Source: Listeria monocytogenes ATCC 19117
GTDB taxonomy: Bacteria; Bacillota; Bacilli; Lactobacillales; Listeriaceae
NCBI RefSeq assembly: GCF_000307025.1
Contig: NC_018584.1
Span: 1,426,001-1,490,000, forward strand
DNA length: 64,000 bases
Direction: 5' to 3'
The position numbers were made by a program, and so were the translations under genes. Below are positions 17,816-27,343 of the stretch, piece by piece (the first letter of the stretch is position 1; the number at the start of each line of letters is the position of its first letter). The notes under the pieces were generated by a model. The model made no database searches and was not told where the DNA came from. It saw only the letters and a list, made by a program, of their open reading frames with translations.

Positions 17816-18802
17816 ATGATTCGTTTTGATAATGTATCCAAAAAATACAGCGATGATAAAACAGCAGCAGTAAATAATGTAACTTTGGACATAAAAGACG
17901 GCGAGTTCTTTGTTTTCATCGGACCGAGTGGTTGCGGGAAAACAACAACACTAAAAATGATTAATCGCTTGATTCCACTGACAACTGGAACCATTTATAT
18001 TAATGAAAAGCGAATTAGTGATTATGATATTCATGAACTTCGCTGGGATATCGGCTATGTTTTACAACAAATTGCGCTCTTTCCTCACATGACTATTGAA
18101 GAAAATATCGCTATCGTTCCGGAATTAAAAAAATGGAGCAAGGAGAAAATTCATGACCGGATTACGGAATTATTAGATAGTGTTGGCTTGGATCCTGAAA
18201 GTTATCGTCATCGCAAACCAGCTGAATTATCTGGTGGTGAACAGCAACGGGTTGGTGTTGTTCGGGCCCTTGCAGCAGATCCTGGAATTATTCTGATGGA
18301 TGAACCTTTTAGTGCACTTGATCCGATTTCTCGCCAACGTTTACAGCAAGATATTTCCGCACTTCAAAAGAAAATCAAGAAAACTATCGTATTTGTTACC
18401 CATGATATGCAAGAGGCTTTAGCGCTTGGTGACAGAATTTGCGTAATGCAAGGCGGTGAAATTGTCCAAGTAGCAACACCACAAGAAATTATGAAAAATC
18501 CAGAAAATGACTTCGTTAAAGATTTCTTAGCATCTGGACATGCTTTCAATACGCCAATTTTAGAAGCAAACTTTACGGTGAAGGACTTAATAGAAGCTGA
18601 CCTGTTTTATTCGTATCAAACTAGTGATGGCACACTTGGAATTTCATCAGCGGAGCCTGTCGAAAACCTTGTTCGGCGAATCGCGGAAGAACAGTCAATT
18701 CCTGTCACAGACGAAGCAGGTAATTTTATCGGTACAGTTTCAAATAAACATGTGATGCAATTCTTAGCGCGTCATCTGGAAAGTTCAGGTGAGCTTGTAT
18801 GA
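17816..18802 (+). CDS. bilEA: ABC transporter ATPase BilEA (bile exclusion/osmolyte type)
   Basis: A 328-residue ABC ATPase of the OpuC/ProV class. Walker [11 protein letters not shown]-loop, signature LSGGEQQR, Walker B IILMDEP and switch HD (VTHDMQEA) are intact. After the ATPase domain (about 1-240) only one poorly conserved CBS-like segment remains, while OpuCA in this window has a full pair. In L. monocytogenes the BilE system is linked to bile tolerance, though its sequence resembles glycine betaine/choline importers. ATG 17816 has AAGGAAAGGGATG upstream. It overlaps bilEB by four bases (ATGA), indicating translational coupling. Confidence 0.9.
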   Translation: MIRFDNVSKKYSDDKTAAVNNVTLDIKDGEFFVFIGPSGCGKTTTLKMINRLIPLTTGTIYINEKRISDYDIHELRWDIGYVLQQIALFPHMTIEENIAIVPELKKWSKEKIHDRITELLDSVGLDPESYRHRKPAELSGGEQQRVGVVRALAADPGIILMDEPFSALDPISRQRLQQDISALQKKIKKTIVFVTHDMQEALALGDRICVMQGGEIVQVATPQEIMKNPENDFVKDFLASGHAFNTPILEANFTVKDLIEADLFYSYQTSDGTLGISSAEPVENLVRRIAEEQSIPVTDEAGNFIGTVSNKHVMQFLARHLESSGELV

Positions 18803-20313
18803 ATACTCTTATAGATACATTTACTGTCCGTAAAGATGAACTATTCACAGCTTTAGTACAACATATTCAAATTTCCTTTGTCTCTCTTTTTATAGCGGTG
18901 TTAATTGCCTTACCTCTTGGGATTTATTTAACTAGACATAAGCGTCTCGCTGAACCAATTATTCAAGTAGCCGCTATTTTTCAAACAATTCCTTCTCTGG
19001 CACTACTTGGTTTGTTAATTCCGCTCGTTGGTATTGGGATAGTTCCAGCGATTATTGCGCTTGTTATTTACGCCCTCTTACCTATTTTAAGGAATACATA
19101 TACTGGGATAAAAGAAGTCGACCCAGCCCTTGTTGAAGCCTCACGCGCAATGGGAATGAACAAATGGAAAAGATTATACAAAGTACAACTTCCTCTTGCT
19201 ATGCCAGTAATTATGGCTGGTATTCGTACAGCGATGGTATTAATCATCGGTACAGCGACACTTGCTGCCTTAATTGGTGCAGGTGGACTCGGGGACTTGA
19301 TTCTACTAGGGATTGACCGCAATGATAATAGTTTAATTCTATTAGGTGCAATTCCAGCAGCGTTACTAGCGATTTTGTTTGATTTCTTACTACGTTTCCT
19401 TGAAAAAGCATCTTTTAAAAGCACAATTATTACGATTTCAGCAGGTATCTTATTAACTGCCGCAATTATCGTCGTTCCTTATTTTGCGTCTGATAAAAAA
19501 GAAATTACGATTGCAGGTAAATTAGGTGCAGAACCAGAAATTTTGATTAATATGTACAAACTAGTTATTGAGGACGAAACAGATTTAAAAGTTAATGTGA
19601 AGCCGAATATGGGTAAAACGAGCTTCGTTTTTAATGCATTAAAATCAGGTGATATTGATATTTATCCTGAATTTACAGGAACAGTGCTAGAGACATTCTT
19701 AAAAGAAAATGCAAAAACACATGATCCTGAAGAAGTGTATACGCAAGCACGTGATGGTTTGGCAAAAGATTTTAATATGTCTTATTTAAAACCGATGAAA
19801 TATAATAACACCTATGCTCTTGCGGTTTCACCAGAATTTGCAAAAGAAAATAATTTAGAAAAAATATCTGATCTTGGCCCAGTATCTGACCAAGTAAAAG
19901 CTGGATTCACACTGGAGTTTAAAGACCGTTCGGATGGTTATAAAGGCATTCAAGATAAATATGGTCTCACATTCTCTAACTTGAAAACAATGGAGCCAAA
20001 ACTGCGATATAATGCAATTAAATCTGGAGACATCAATTTACTAGATGCTTACTCAACAGATAGTGAACTCGCCCAATATAAATTAAAAGTCCTAGAAGAC
20101 GATCAGCAGCTCTTCCCTCCTTATCAAGGTGCACCGCTTATGCTGACAAAAACATTAGAAAAATACCCAGAACTGAAAAAACCATTAAATAAACTAGCTG
20201 GGAAAATTACAGATGATGAAATGCGTAAAATGAATTATGAAGTGAATGTAAATGGCAAATCAGCTTATACAGTTGCCAAAGACTATTTGAAAGATCAAGG
20301 TATTATTAAATAA
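18799..20313 (+). CDS. bilEB: BilEB, fused permease and substrate-binding protein
   Basis: A 504-residue fusion. Residues 1 to about 230 form an OpuC/ProW-like permease with five or six helices and the coupling EAA loop ([18 protein letters not shown]). Residues about 235-504 form a ProX-like binding domain anchored outside the cell by the preceding helix. Fusing the binding protein to the permease removes the lipoprotein used by OpuC. It ends at a strong terminator, so bilEA-bilEB is a two-gene unit. Confidence 0.9.
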   Translation: MNTLIDTFTVRKDELFTALVQHIQISFVSLFIAVLIALPLGIYLTRHKRLAEPIIQVAAIFQTIPSLALLGLLIPLVGIGIVPAIIALVIYALLPILRNTYTGIKEVDPALVEASRAMGMNKWKRLYKVQLPLAMPVIMAGIRTAMVLIIGTATLAALIGAGGLGDLILLGIDRNDNSLILLGAIPAALLAILFDFLLRFLEKASFKSTIITISAGILLTAAIIVVPYFASDKKEITIAGKLGAEPEILINMYKLVIEDETDLKVNVKPNMGKTSFVFNALKSGDIDIYPEFTGTVLETFLKENAKTHDPEEVYTQARDGLAKDFNMSYLKPMKYNNTYALAVSPEFAKENNLEKISDLGPVSDQVKAGFTLEFKDRSDGYKGIQDKYGLTFSNLKTMEPKLRYNAIKSGDINLLDAYSTDSELAQYKLKVLEDDQQLFPPYQGAPLMLTKTLEKYPELKKPLNKLAGKITDDEMRKMNYEVNVNGKSAYTVAKDYLKDQGIIK

Positions 20314-20349
20314 AAAAAGCGAAGTGGTTTTACGCCACTTCGCTTTTTT
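20312..20349. terminator. Bidirectional terminator after bilEB
   Basis: A stem of at least 15 bp, AAAAAGCGAAGTGG with CCACTTCGCTTTTT, has poly-A and poly-T flanks. It serves bilEB and the converging gene ending at 20348. Confidence 0.93.
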
Positions 20350-21178
20350 ATTGTCTAATTAAGTTTTTGACTTTATTAATGTTTGGTTTGTAAAAACGAC
20401 AATGTGTTTCAAATTCTTTGTTGAATTCAGCAGCTCTTTGGGTTAGTGATTGCTCGTGATCAAGCATCAAGCCTTCTTCAAGTAGTGGTCTAAGTGAAAT
20501 AATTTGATCGAAAACAAGACCGGCATTTGTGTCACTTAGAACAGATACCATTTTACTTAACGCTTTTTGTTTGTCAGTAGGTAATTCTTTTTGATGAAGA
20601 TGGAACCATTTTGCTAATTGTTTGCGATTTTTTCGGGTTGCTTCTAAATAAATACTTTGCGCATAAGCTGCTTTAGCAAATGCAATCGATAAATTTTCAG
20701 CGGATTCCCAGTCTTCTTCTAGAATTTCACCTTGCATTTTGATTTTTTGATTGAGTAGAGTAATATCTTCTTGATAAACATCCATTTTGCGTTGTTGTTG
20801 CTTATAAACCTCCATCGCTAAATTAAGTTCATCAATAGTTGGCTGCATTTTTTCACCAAAAATAGTATTATCATTTAAAATCAATTGTGTTTGCTCTATT
20901 TTTTCAGCAATAATGCTATCGCGTTCTTTGATTACATGTGCGCGTTTGCCTAAGTATTCAAAATAGAAATTATACTTTTGAATGCGATTAACTACTGCTT
21001 CTGCTTCTTTCACTGTGGCTGGTTCTTCTTGTGAATTTAATACTGTCACACCAGCTACTTTACTTAATTTAGTATAAATAATAATTGTGAAAACTTCTCC
21101 GCTCAAATTGATTGTGTACGGTAGTTTATGTTGCTGTTCTAAAAGCCTTTTATGTTGTTTTAATAGTTTATCCGTCAT
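20348..21178 (-). CDS. Uncharacterised helical cytoplasmic protein
   Basis: I do not recognise this 276-residue protein. It has no signal peptide or membrane segment. Residues about 70-160 are rich in Lys, Glu and Gln with heptad-like spacing, suggesting a coiled coil; the N-terminal 60 residues look beta-rich. Ribosome site AAAGGTG is 11 bases upstream. It is a single-gene unit between the bilE terminator and mntH. The codon use is ordinary for the region, so nothing suggests recent transfer. Confidence 0.7.
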   Translation of the reverse strand: MTDKLLKQHKRLLEQQHKLPYTINLSGEVFTIIIYTKLSKVAGVTVLNSQEEPATVKEAEAVVNRIQKYNFYFEYLGKRAHVIKERDSIIAEKIEQTQLILNDNTIFGEKMQPTIDELNLAMEVYKQQQRKMDVYQEDITLLNQKIKMQGEILEEDWESAENLSIAFAKAAYAQSIYLEATRKNRKQLAKWFHLHQKELPTDKQKALSKMVSVLSDTNAGLVFDQIISLRPLLEEGLMLDHEQSLTQRAAEFNKEFETHCRFYKPNINKVKNLIRQ

Positions 21179-21316
21179 CGTTAATCAACACCTTTACTAC
21201 GCCATTAGTATTATATAATTCAATTATATAGTATAAAGATGAAAATTTCGAGGGAAAGAAATGAGAAAATTATTTTTAATTGTTTACATAATATAATTAT
21301 TGTCTTCTTCCCTTAT

Positions 21317-22663
21317 TTATAATGACGTCAAAGTATAAAATAACAAGTAGATGTTTAAGACTGCAATAAAAATGGCGACAGCCCAAGAAATGATTTTTAA
21401 CCATGTTGGATTGACGAATTCGCCCATCTTTTGTTTATCACTTGTGAACATAACTAATGGGATAACTGCGAACGATAATTGCATTGATAGAATAACTTGG
21501 CTAAAAATGAGTAGTTCATTGATACCATTTGCCCCGTAAAGTGCTGTGATAATAACAGCTGGAACGATTGCAAGTACACGTGTTAACAAACGGCGCACTA
21601 CTGGTTTTAAACGGATATTAAGGAAACCTTCCATGACGATTTGACCAGCTAATGTTCCTGTTAAAGTAGAATTTTGCCCTGATGCGAGTAATGCTACTGC
21701 AAAAACAGTGCTGGCGATACTGCTTCCAAGTGTTGGATTGAGTAATTTGTAAGCATCCTCAATACCAGCGACATTATGCTGACCGGTCGTATAAAATGCG
21801 GCAGCCGCTAAAATTAAAATCGATGCATTGATTAATAATGCAATCGTTAAAGAAAAAGTGGAATCGATAAAGGAAAAACGAATCGCTTCTTTCTTCCCTT
21901 CTTTTGTTCGAGCGTATTGTCTGGTTTGAACAATAGATGAATGCAAATATAAATTATGTGGCATCACTGTTGCCCCAAGAATACCAAGTGCAATATAAAG
22001 CATAGCTGGATTAGTAACAATTTCTGATTGTGGAATAAAACCTTTTGCTATTGCTTGCATATCAGGATGAGACATCACCATTTCCGCACCAAAACATACA
22101 AGAATCGTAACCATTAAAGTAATAACAATAACTTCTATGTAGCGGAAACCTTTATGTTGTAAAAATAATACGAGAAAAATATCTAATGCAGTAATACAAA
22201 CTCCCCAAATTAATGGAATCCCAAATAGTAAATTAAGCGCAATCGCACTACCGATGACTTCTGCGATATCTGTTGCTATAATCGCTAATTCAGCTAAAAT
22301 CCAAAGAACGAATCCAAATGGTTTAGAAAAGTGATCACTTGAAGCTTGGGCTAAATCGCGACCGGTGACAATGCCTAATTTTGATGCAAGTGATTGTAAT
22401 AAAACGGCTAGAATATTAGAAATTAAAATAACGGATAACAATGTGTAACCAAACTCTGACCCGCCGGCAATAGATGTTGCCCAGTTCCCTGGATCGACAT
22501 AGCCGACCGCAATAAGTGCACCTGGACCCATAAAGGCAAATAATTTACGGAAAAATTTTGCGTTTTTAGGAATAGCTACGGAATTATTTACTTCGCTTAA
22601 GCTGGGAGCATTCTGTGCTTTTCTCCAGCTTTGTTTTGTACGTTCTGTTTTATCCTTTTTCAT
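21317..22663 (-). CDS. mntH: Nramp-family Mn2+ transporter MntH
   Basis: A 448-residue divalent-metal:proton symporter with about 11 helices. The helix-1 motif VGYVDPGNWATSIAGGS holds the metal-binding Asp and Asn. The helix-6 motif is GATVMPHNLYLHSS with Met and His. The frame opens earlier at 22723, but the ATG at 22663 follows AGGGAGC and gives the expected N-terminus. A sigma-A promoter lies directly upstream. MntR control is likely from family knowledge, but no clear MntR box was seen. Confidence 0.93.
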   Translation of the reverse strand: MKKDKTERTKQSWRKAQNAPSLSEVNNSVAIPKNAKFFRKLFAFMGPGALIAVGYVDPGNWATSIAGGSEFGYTLLSVILISNILAVLLQSLASKLGIVTGRDLAQASSDHFSKPFGFVLWILAELAIIATDIAEVIGSAIALNLLFGIPLIWGVCITALDIFLVLFLQHKGFRYIEVIVITLMVTILVCFGAEMVMSHPDMQAIAKGFIPQSEIVTNPAMLYIALGILGATVMPHNLYLHSSIVQTRQYARTKEGKKEAIRFSFIDSTFSLTIALLINASILILAAAAFYTTGQHNVAGIEDAYKLLNPTLGSSIASTVFAVALLASGQNSTLTGTLAGQIVMEGFLNIRLKPVVRRLLTRVLAIVPAVIITALYGANGINELLIFSQVILSMQLSFAVIPLVMFTSDKQKMGEFVNPTWLKIISWAVAIFIAVLNIYLLFYTLTSL

Positions 22664-22694
22664 GCTCCCTGACCTTCTTTCGTTTATGATAAAA

Positions 22695-22723
22695 AGTTTA
22701 CTACGGGAAACATTCTTTGTCAA
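22695..22723 (-). promoter_or_regulatory. mntH promoter
   Basis: On the minus strand TTGACA (22723-22718) and TAAACT (22700-22695) are exactly 17 bp apart. It begins five bases after the opuC terminator. Confidence 0.75.
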
Positions 22724-22727
22724 ACGA

Positions 22728-22766
22728 AAAACACAACCGTTTTATAGAAATGATAGGTTGTGTTTT
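22728..22766 (-). terminator. opuC operon terminator
   Basis: An 11-bp stem AAAACACAACC/GGTTGTGTTTT with a 17-base loop lies just past the opuCD stop on the minus strand. Confidence 0.75.
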
Positions 22767-22775
22767 CGTATATTT

Positions 22776-23447
22776 TTATAAGGCTTCGGTTAGTGATTTT
22801 CTTTTGTTTTTAACTGGGTTTAGTGTGCGTTCGACCCAACCGAGAAGTACATCGGCTAATATGGCCATAACTGCGGTTGGGATAGCACCAGCTAAAATGA
22901 TAGCAGTACCATTTGTTGCATTTGTTCCGCGTACAATAATATCACCGAGACCTCCTGCTCCAACGAATGTCCCAATTGCCGCTACACCAATAGCAATAAC
23001 AAGTGCATTTCGAATACCTGCCATAATAACAGATAATGCGAGTGGCATTTCTATGAGGCGTAGTACTTGCCATTTTGTCATCCCCATCGCTTTACCAGAT
23101 TCTAAAAGTGCGCCATCAACGTTTCTAATGCCCGTATAGGTGTTTTTTAGAATTGGTAGTAAAGAATATAGGAATAAGGATAAGACGACTGTATTCGTCC
23201 CTAAGCCCATTATAAGCATAAGTACGGCTAACATTGCTAGTGCCGGAATTGTTTGGATGATATTAGCGATTTGGATAACCCAGCCAGCTAAGCGTTTTTT
23301 TCTTGCAATATATACTCCGAGCGGTATTGCGATGATTGCTGCGAAGATAACTCCGTAAGCACTCATCAAGAAATGCCGCCAGAACTCTTCCATGACATAA
23401 CTTCCATTTGTTTGGTAATAATCAATTAATTGTTTTAATGTGTCCAT
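22776..23447 (-). CDS. opuCD: Carnitine/betaine ABC permease OpuCD
   Basis: A 223-residue inner-membrane permease with five or six helices and the coupling loop ESGKAMGMTKWQVLRLIE. It pairs with OpuCB to form the OpuC channel, which imports carnitine and related osmolytes under salt stress, cold and in the host. It is the last gene of opuCABCD; ribosome site GGAGGTG precedes the ATG, 14 bp after opuCC. Confidence 0.93.
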   Translation of the reverse strand: MDTLKQLIDYYQTNGSYVMEEFWRHFLMSAYGVIFAAIIAIPLGVYIARKKRLAGWVIQIANIIQTIPALAMLAVLMLIMGLGTNTVVLSLFLYSLLPILKNTYTGIRNVDGALLESGKAMGMTKWQVLRLIEMPLALSVIMAGIRNALVIAIGVAAIGTFVGAGGLGDIIVRGTNATNGTAIILAGAIPTAVMAILADVLLGWVERTLNPVKNKRKSLTEAL

Positions 23448-23461
23448 CTTTTGGCACCTCC

Positions 23462-24388
23462 TTAGTTTTTACCTTCAAAGTAATTATTTTTTTGCAAGAA
23501 TTCTTGCGCTACGATGGACGGTTCTTTCAATTTGCCATCCGCTTCATAATTAAGTTTTTGCATTTCTTCTGTCGAAATTTTACCTTTTAATTTATTGATA
23601 GTCGTTTTTAATTCTGGATGTTTCTTTAAAATTTCATCTGTTGCTAGAGCTGAAGCATCATATGGTGGGAAGAATTTTTTATCATCTTTTAATAGTTTTA
23701 AATTGTAAGTTGGGATACGTCCGTCTGTTGAATAACCAAGCGCCACATCCATTTGATTGTTTTTAAGTGCTGTGTAAATCAAGCCGATTTGCATTGGGAA
23801 AATTTTCTTGAATTCGATATCATAGGCTTTTGAAAATGCTTTATAGCCATCGCCTTCACGTTCCATCCAAGAATTATCGACACCAGCAGTGAGCTCATTT
23901 TCTACTTTTCGCATATCACTTACGGTGTTTAAATTGTATTTTTTCGCAGTGTCTTGGCGTACCATAAACACATACGTATTAGCAAAACCGTAAGAATCAA
24001 ACCAGGTTTGGTGGAAACGTTCTTCAAAACCTTTCTTAACAGCTGCTAAAGCTTTTTCTGGATCTTTAATTGCTTCTTCACCAAGTGGACCAACTAAATC
24101 TGTACCGGTATATCTTGTTGCAGTAATATCTACGTCCCCATTTAACATCGCTTGGTGCTGAACGATAGTTGATCCAAGGTTGTTGACGATTTCTACTTTT
24201 AGGCCAGTATCATGTTCAATTAATTCTTTTAAAATATTCGAAACGATTTGAGATTCAGTTGTTGCCATTGCACCGATGCGAATAGTATCTTTGGAACTGC
24301 CTCCAAGTCCTGGTAAAGAACAGCTAGATAAGAAAAGAGAACTAGTTAGTAGTAATACGCTGAATAACGCGATAAATTTTTTCTTCAT
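23462..24388 (-). CDS. opuCC: Carnitine/betaine-binding lipoprotein OpuCC
   Basis: A 308-residue substrate-binding lipoprotein. The signal peptide ends with the lipobox LSSC (Cys23), for attachment to the membrane surface. The body is the OpuAC/ProX-type fold that holds quaternary amines in an aromatic cage. Third gene of opuC; it starts one base after the opuCB stop. Confidence 0.93.
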   Translation of the reverse strand: MKKKFIALFSVLLLTSSLFLSSCSLPGLGGSSKDTIRIGAMATTESQIVSNILKELIEHDTGLKVEIVNNLGSTIVQHQAMLNGDVDITATRYTGTDLVGPLGEEAIKDPEKALAAVKKGFEERFHQTWFDSYGFANTYVFMVRQDTAKKYNLNTVSDMRKVENELTAGVDNSWMEREGDGYKAFSKAYDIEFKKIFPMQIGLIYTALKNNQMDVALGYSTDGRIPTYNLKLLKDDKKFFPPYDASALATDEILKKHPELKTTINKLKGKISTEEMQKLNYEADGKLKEPSIVAQEFLQKNNYFEGKN

Positions 24389-24389
24389 G

Positions 24390-25046
24390 TTATTCTCCCC
24401 CTTCCCGAGCTTCGCGGATGGCTTTTGGAGTTAGACGATATTCTAATTTTCCAAGCGCGAATTCTACTACAAGGGCTAAAATGGTAACAGGAATTGCCCC
24501 ACCAAGAATTAAATCGGGGCGGTATAAGTTTAAACCATTAAAAATAAAGTCTCCTAGTCCACCAGCTCCAATGTAAGAAGCAAGCGTTGCCCAAGCGATA
24601 ACATATACTGCAGATAAACGAATACCAGCCATAATAACGGAAATGGAGTTAGGAATTTCGACATTAATAATTAGTTGCCAATTCGTCATCCCCATGCCGC
24701 GACCAGATTCAATTAAATTTTTGTCGACTCCTCGAACACCAATAAACGTGTTTCGTAAAATTGGTAAAAGTGCGTAAATAAATAACGCAATAATCGCTGG
24801 TAATGTACCAACACCAAGAAACGGAATAATAAACGCCAAAATGGCAAGAGAAGGAACGGTTTGCAAAACACTAACAACACCAATTACAAAATTTGCTACT
24901 TTTGGTGAGCGTGTAAGTAAAATCCCAGTTGGTACTGCAACCGCAATACCTAAAATAACAGCAGATAAGGAGATAAATAAATGTTGCCATGTTTGAACAA
25001 GCAAGTTATGGCCGTTTTCTTGGAAAAATGTAACAATTGCGTCCAT
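24390..25046 (-). CDS. opuCB: Carnitine/betaine ABC permease OpuCB
   Basis: A 218-residue permease, clearly paralogous to OpuCD (both share [22 protein letters not shown] and the [12 protein letters not shown] loop). It forms the other half of the transmembrane channel. It starts three bases after the opuCA stop with AGGAGGG in the opuCA coding end, consistent with coupled translation. Confidence 0.93.
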   Translation of the reverse strand: MDAIVTFFQENGHNLLVQTWQHLFISLSAVILGIAVAVPTGILLTRSPKVANFVIGVVSVLQTVPSLAILAFIIPFLGVGTLPAIIALFIYALLPILRNTFIGVRGVDKNLIESGRGMGMTNWQLIINVEIPNSISVIMAGIRLSAVYVIAWATLASYIGAGGLGDFIFNGLNLYRPDLILGGAIPVTILALVVEFALGKLEYRLTPKAIREAREGGE

Positions 25047-25049
25047 AGC

Positions 25050-26243
25050 TTATCCCTCCTGCTTCATTTCTGGTTCTGTCGTTTTGGAATCCGCCTGTTC
25101 CTCCTGATTTTCTGTCGCATCTTCTACCGTACCCCAAATGGAGTCATACACGATATCCACTAAGCTGGCACGAGTAACAATTCCGACAAGTCGTTTATCT
25201 TTATCCACTACAGGAATGTATTTATAGCCGCGTTTTAGAATCCGTTGTACAGTATCGCGAAGCAAGGTATCTTCATACACATAAAAGACATTTTTCTCGA
25301 TGATATCCATGACAGAAGTTGCCGTACGACGATTTAAATCAATTTGCTCTACATCGATAAATCCTTTCAACACGTTACCTTCATCGACAACAAGTAATGT
25401 ATCTACTCGTTTCTCTTTCATCACAGTAATCGCAGCTTGGAGTGATTTGTCCGCTGTAATAGAGACTGGATTTGTGTTCATGATTTGTGCTACTTGTGTA
25501 ACATCTGGTTTCGCTTCAATTAAGCGATCTTTACCGATGAAATCTTCTACAAACGAATTCGCAGGGTTACGCAAAATTTCATCTGGAGTATCAAATTGAA
25601 CAATTTCACCAGCTTTCATAATGACGATACGGTCCGCCAGTTTAATCGCTTCATCCATATCATGGGTAACAAAAATAATCGTCTTGCCAAGTTCTTTTTG
25701 CAAATTTTTGAATTCTTCTTGTAGGGAATCACGAGTAATTGGATCTAGTGCTCCAAAAGGTTCATCCATCAGAATTAAGTTTTGCTCTGCTGCAAGCGCT
25801 CTTAAAACACCGATACGTTGCTGCTGTCCACCACTTAATTCGTAAGGGTAACGGTCCAAAAACTCTTCTGGTAAATCTACTAATTTAATTAATTCTTTTG
25901 CCCGTTCTTGTTTTTTCTCTTCGGACCATTTAAGTAATTTTGGTACAAGGACGATATTTTCACGAATCGTCATATGTGGCATCAAGCCAATTTGCTGAAT
26001 AACATAACCAATAGAACGTCTTAGTTTGACGGGATCTTCCGCCATGATGTCTTTATCATTAATAAATATTTTTCCTTCTGTAGGTTCAATAAGCCGGTTA
26101 ATCATCTTCATTGTTGTCGTTTTCCCACAACCACTTGGACCGATAAAACAAACAAATTCTCCTTTATCGATGTTTAGTGTTAGATCATTAACTGCTTTTT
26201 TGCCCCCTTTATAAGTCTTTGTTACGTGTTCGAATTTTAACAC
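25050..26243 (-). CDS. opuCA: Carnitine/betaine ABC ATPase OpuCA
   Basis: A 397-residue ATPase with intact Walker A (GPSGCGKTT), signature LSGGQQQR, Walker B and switch His. Residues about 255-375 carry a tandem CBS pair, which senses ionic strength in relatives, followed by an acidic tail rich in Glu and Gln. The open frame starts at 26390, but the GTG at 26243 with AGGTG-type site GGAGGTG seven bases upstream gives the family N-terminus. A sigma-B promoter precedes the operon. Confidence 0.95.
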   Translation of the reverse strand: MLKFEHVTKTYKGGKKAVNDLTLNIDKGEFVCFIGPSGCGKTTTMKMINRLIEPTEGKIFINDKDIMAEDPVKLRRSIGYVIQQIGLMPHMTIRENIVLVPKLLKWSEEKKQERAKELIKLVDLPEEFLDRYPYELSGGQQQRIGVLRALAAEQNLILMDEPFGALDPITRDSLQEEFKNLQKELGKTIIFVTHDMDEAIKLADRIVIMKAGEIVQFDTPDEILRNPANSFVEDFIGKDRLIEAKPDVTQVAQIMNTNPVSITADKSLQAAITVMKEKRVDTLLVVDEGNVLKGFIDVEQIDLNRRTATSVMDIIEKNVFYVYEDTLLRDTVQRILKRGYKYIPVVDKDKRLVGIVTRASLVDIVYDSIWGTVEDATENQEEQADSKTTEPEMKQEG

Positions 26244-26302
26244 GCTTACACACCTCCATTTTTTCTTTACCAATACCAAAAAAATTGGCAATCGGTAACT
26301 AA

Positions 26303-26328
26303 TTTCCCTAACTAGTATAGATTTAAAC
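26303..26328 (-). promoter_or_regulatory. Sigma-B promoter of opuCABCD
   Basis: On the minus strand GTTTAA (26328-26323) and GGGAAA (26308-26303) are separated by 14 bp, matching the sigma-B consensus. opuC is an established sigma-B target in Listeria. The rest of the 292-bp gap (26329-26495) is AT-rich without a gene and could hold a second, sigma-A promoter. Confidence 0.9.
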
Positions 26329-26495
26329 TTTTTAAATACAAAAAAACAGCTTAAAGACAGTGTTACATTCAAACGGAAGTTACTAAACAAGATGATTTCG
26401 TACTTGTGGCACGTGTGACATCGATGCTAAACTCGTAATCGTGAAAATGAGCATTGTAATAAGCTGCAATATAGTATTTATTTAATTATAACACA

Positions 26496-26533
26496 CTTAA
26501 AAAGGCCCAAAAGCAATTGCTTCTGGACCTTTT
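26496..26533 (-). terminator. thiT terminator
   Basis: On the minus strand AAAAGGTCCAGAAGC pairs with GCTTTTGGGCCTTTT (two G-T pairs), followed by a T-rich tail. It lies just past the stop at 26536. Confidence 0.85.
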
Positions 26534-26535
26534 GG

Positions 26536-27096
26536 TTATTTTGGTAAAAATAATTTTGGTGAAGTCTTCAATAATATCGAAATAATGATACCTGAAACAA
26601 GGACGGTACCAAGGCAACTAGCTCCATTCATCACGATTGAAAATAGTTGTGCTCCCCAACCTTGAAATGCATAAGCACCCCAGAATAATACTCCTGCGAC
26701 ATAGTGCCAAAAATATCGAGCTACTCCTCCAATAATCATGGTTCCCCACGCCCATTCAATTGCTTTTTTGAGTTGATTAGCAGCTAAATTACTTCGAACT
26801 TGCTTGCTAAAGACACCGCTGAAAGCAATAAAACTGAATGCCAAAATATACTCAATAATTGCCTGGGAGGGCATTAATATATATGCCTTACCTGTTAAGA
26901 AATGTAGTAACCCCCATAACAATCCTGCGAATCCAGCCGCCCAAAAACCGCGTCGAATCGCGATAACATACATTGGAATCATTCCAAGCGAGATGGAAAA
27001 ACTGGAACCAATGTCTAGCGGGATGAAACTTAATACCATCGCAACTGCAGCAAAGATAGCACACTCAAGTAAAATGATTAATCGTTTGTTTTGCAT
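26536..27096 (-). CDS. thiT: Thiamine ECF transporter S component ThiT
   Basis: A 186-residue membrane protein with about six helices. It matches ThiT by the FAAVAMVLSFIPLDIG, GFAGLLWGLLHFLTG and EYILAFSFIAFSG segments (the last holds the thiamine-site aromatics). ThiT binds thiamine and recruits the shared ECF energising module encoded elsewhere. The TPP riboswitch upstream supports the substrate assignment. Ribosome site AGAGGGGAG lies ahead of the ATG. Confidence 0.92.
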   Translation of the reverse strand: MQNKRLIILLECAIFAAVAMVLSFIPLDIGSSFSISLGMIPMYVIAIRRGFWAAGFAGLLWGLLHFLTGKAYILMPSQAIIEYILAFSFIAFSGVFSKQVRSNLAANQLKKAIEWAWGTMIIGGVARYFWHYVAGVLFWGAYAFQGWGAQLFSIVMNGASCLGTVLVSGIIISILLKTSPKLFLPK

Positions 27097-27174
27097 AAAA
27101 AATAAACTCCCCTCTTCTTTTTGGTCAAAAACGTACCCCAGAAGAAAGCAGTTTCTATTGTTAGAAATGCAATC

Positions 27175-27270
27175 GCCACAATCCCTACGCTCGTATTAAC
27201 GAACAGGTTCAAAGGGTCAGAATCCAAAAACACGTGGACTCAATCTCAGCTAAGAAGCCCCCCCTGTGGT
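27175..27270 (-). ncRNA. TPP riboswitch (THI element)
   Basis: The minus strand shows the thiamine-pyrophosphate aptamer. The 5' arm holds CCACAGGGGGGGC, then CTGAGA, then ACCCTTTGAACCTG, then TAATACGAGCGTAGGGA, and closing TGTGG pairs with the opening CCACA to form P1. Bound TPP should turn thiT off. I could not assign a clear terminator between aptamer and gene, so translational control through the GGGGAG ribosome site is also possible. Confidence 0.95.
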
Positions 27271-27299
27271 AACGTCTATGAAATTATCGTACAACAATC

Positions 27300-27327
27300 A
27301 TTATAGCATGAGATGTTTTTTTGTAAA
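27300..27327 (-). promoter_or_regulatory. Promoter of the TPP riboswitch-thiT unit
   Basis: On the minus strand TTTACA (27327-27322) and TATAAT (27305-27300) are 16 bp apart, with an extended TGC before the -10. It places the start about 20 bases before the aptamer. Confidence 0.8.
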
Positions 27328-27343
27328 GAATTATTTGTTTTCT

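Noticed and set aside
22717-23139. 140-residue plus-strand frame over opuCD
   Set aside because: Antisense of a conserved permease, with no ribosome site of its own.
23462-26243. opuCB and opuCD as a recent tandem duplication
   Set aside because: They are clearly paralogous but diverged, as in other OpuC systems; an ancient family trait.
26804-27306. Plus-strand frames over thiT and the riboswitch
   Set aside because: They overlap a conserved gene and a structured RNA; no initiation signal.
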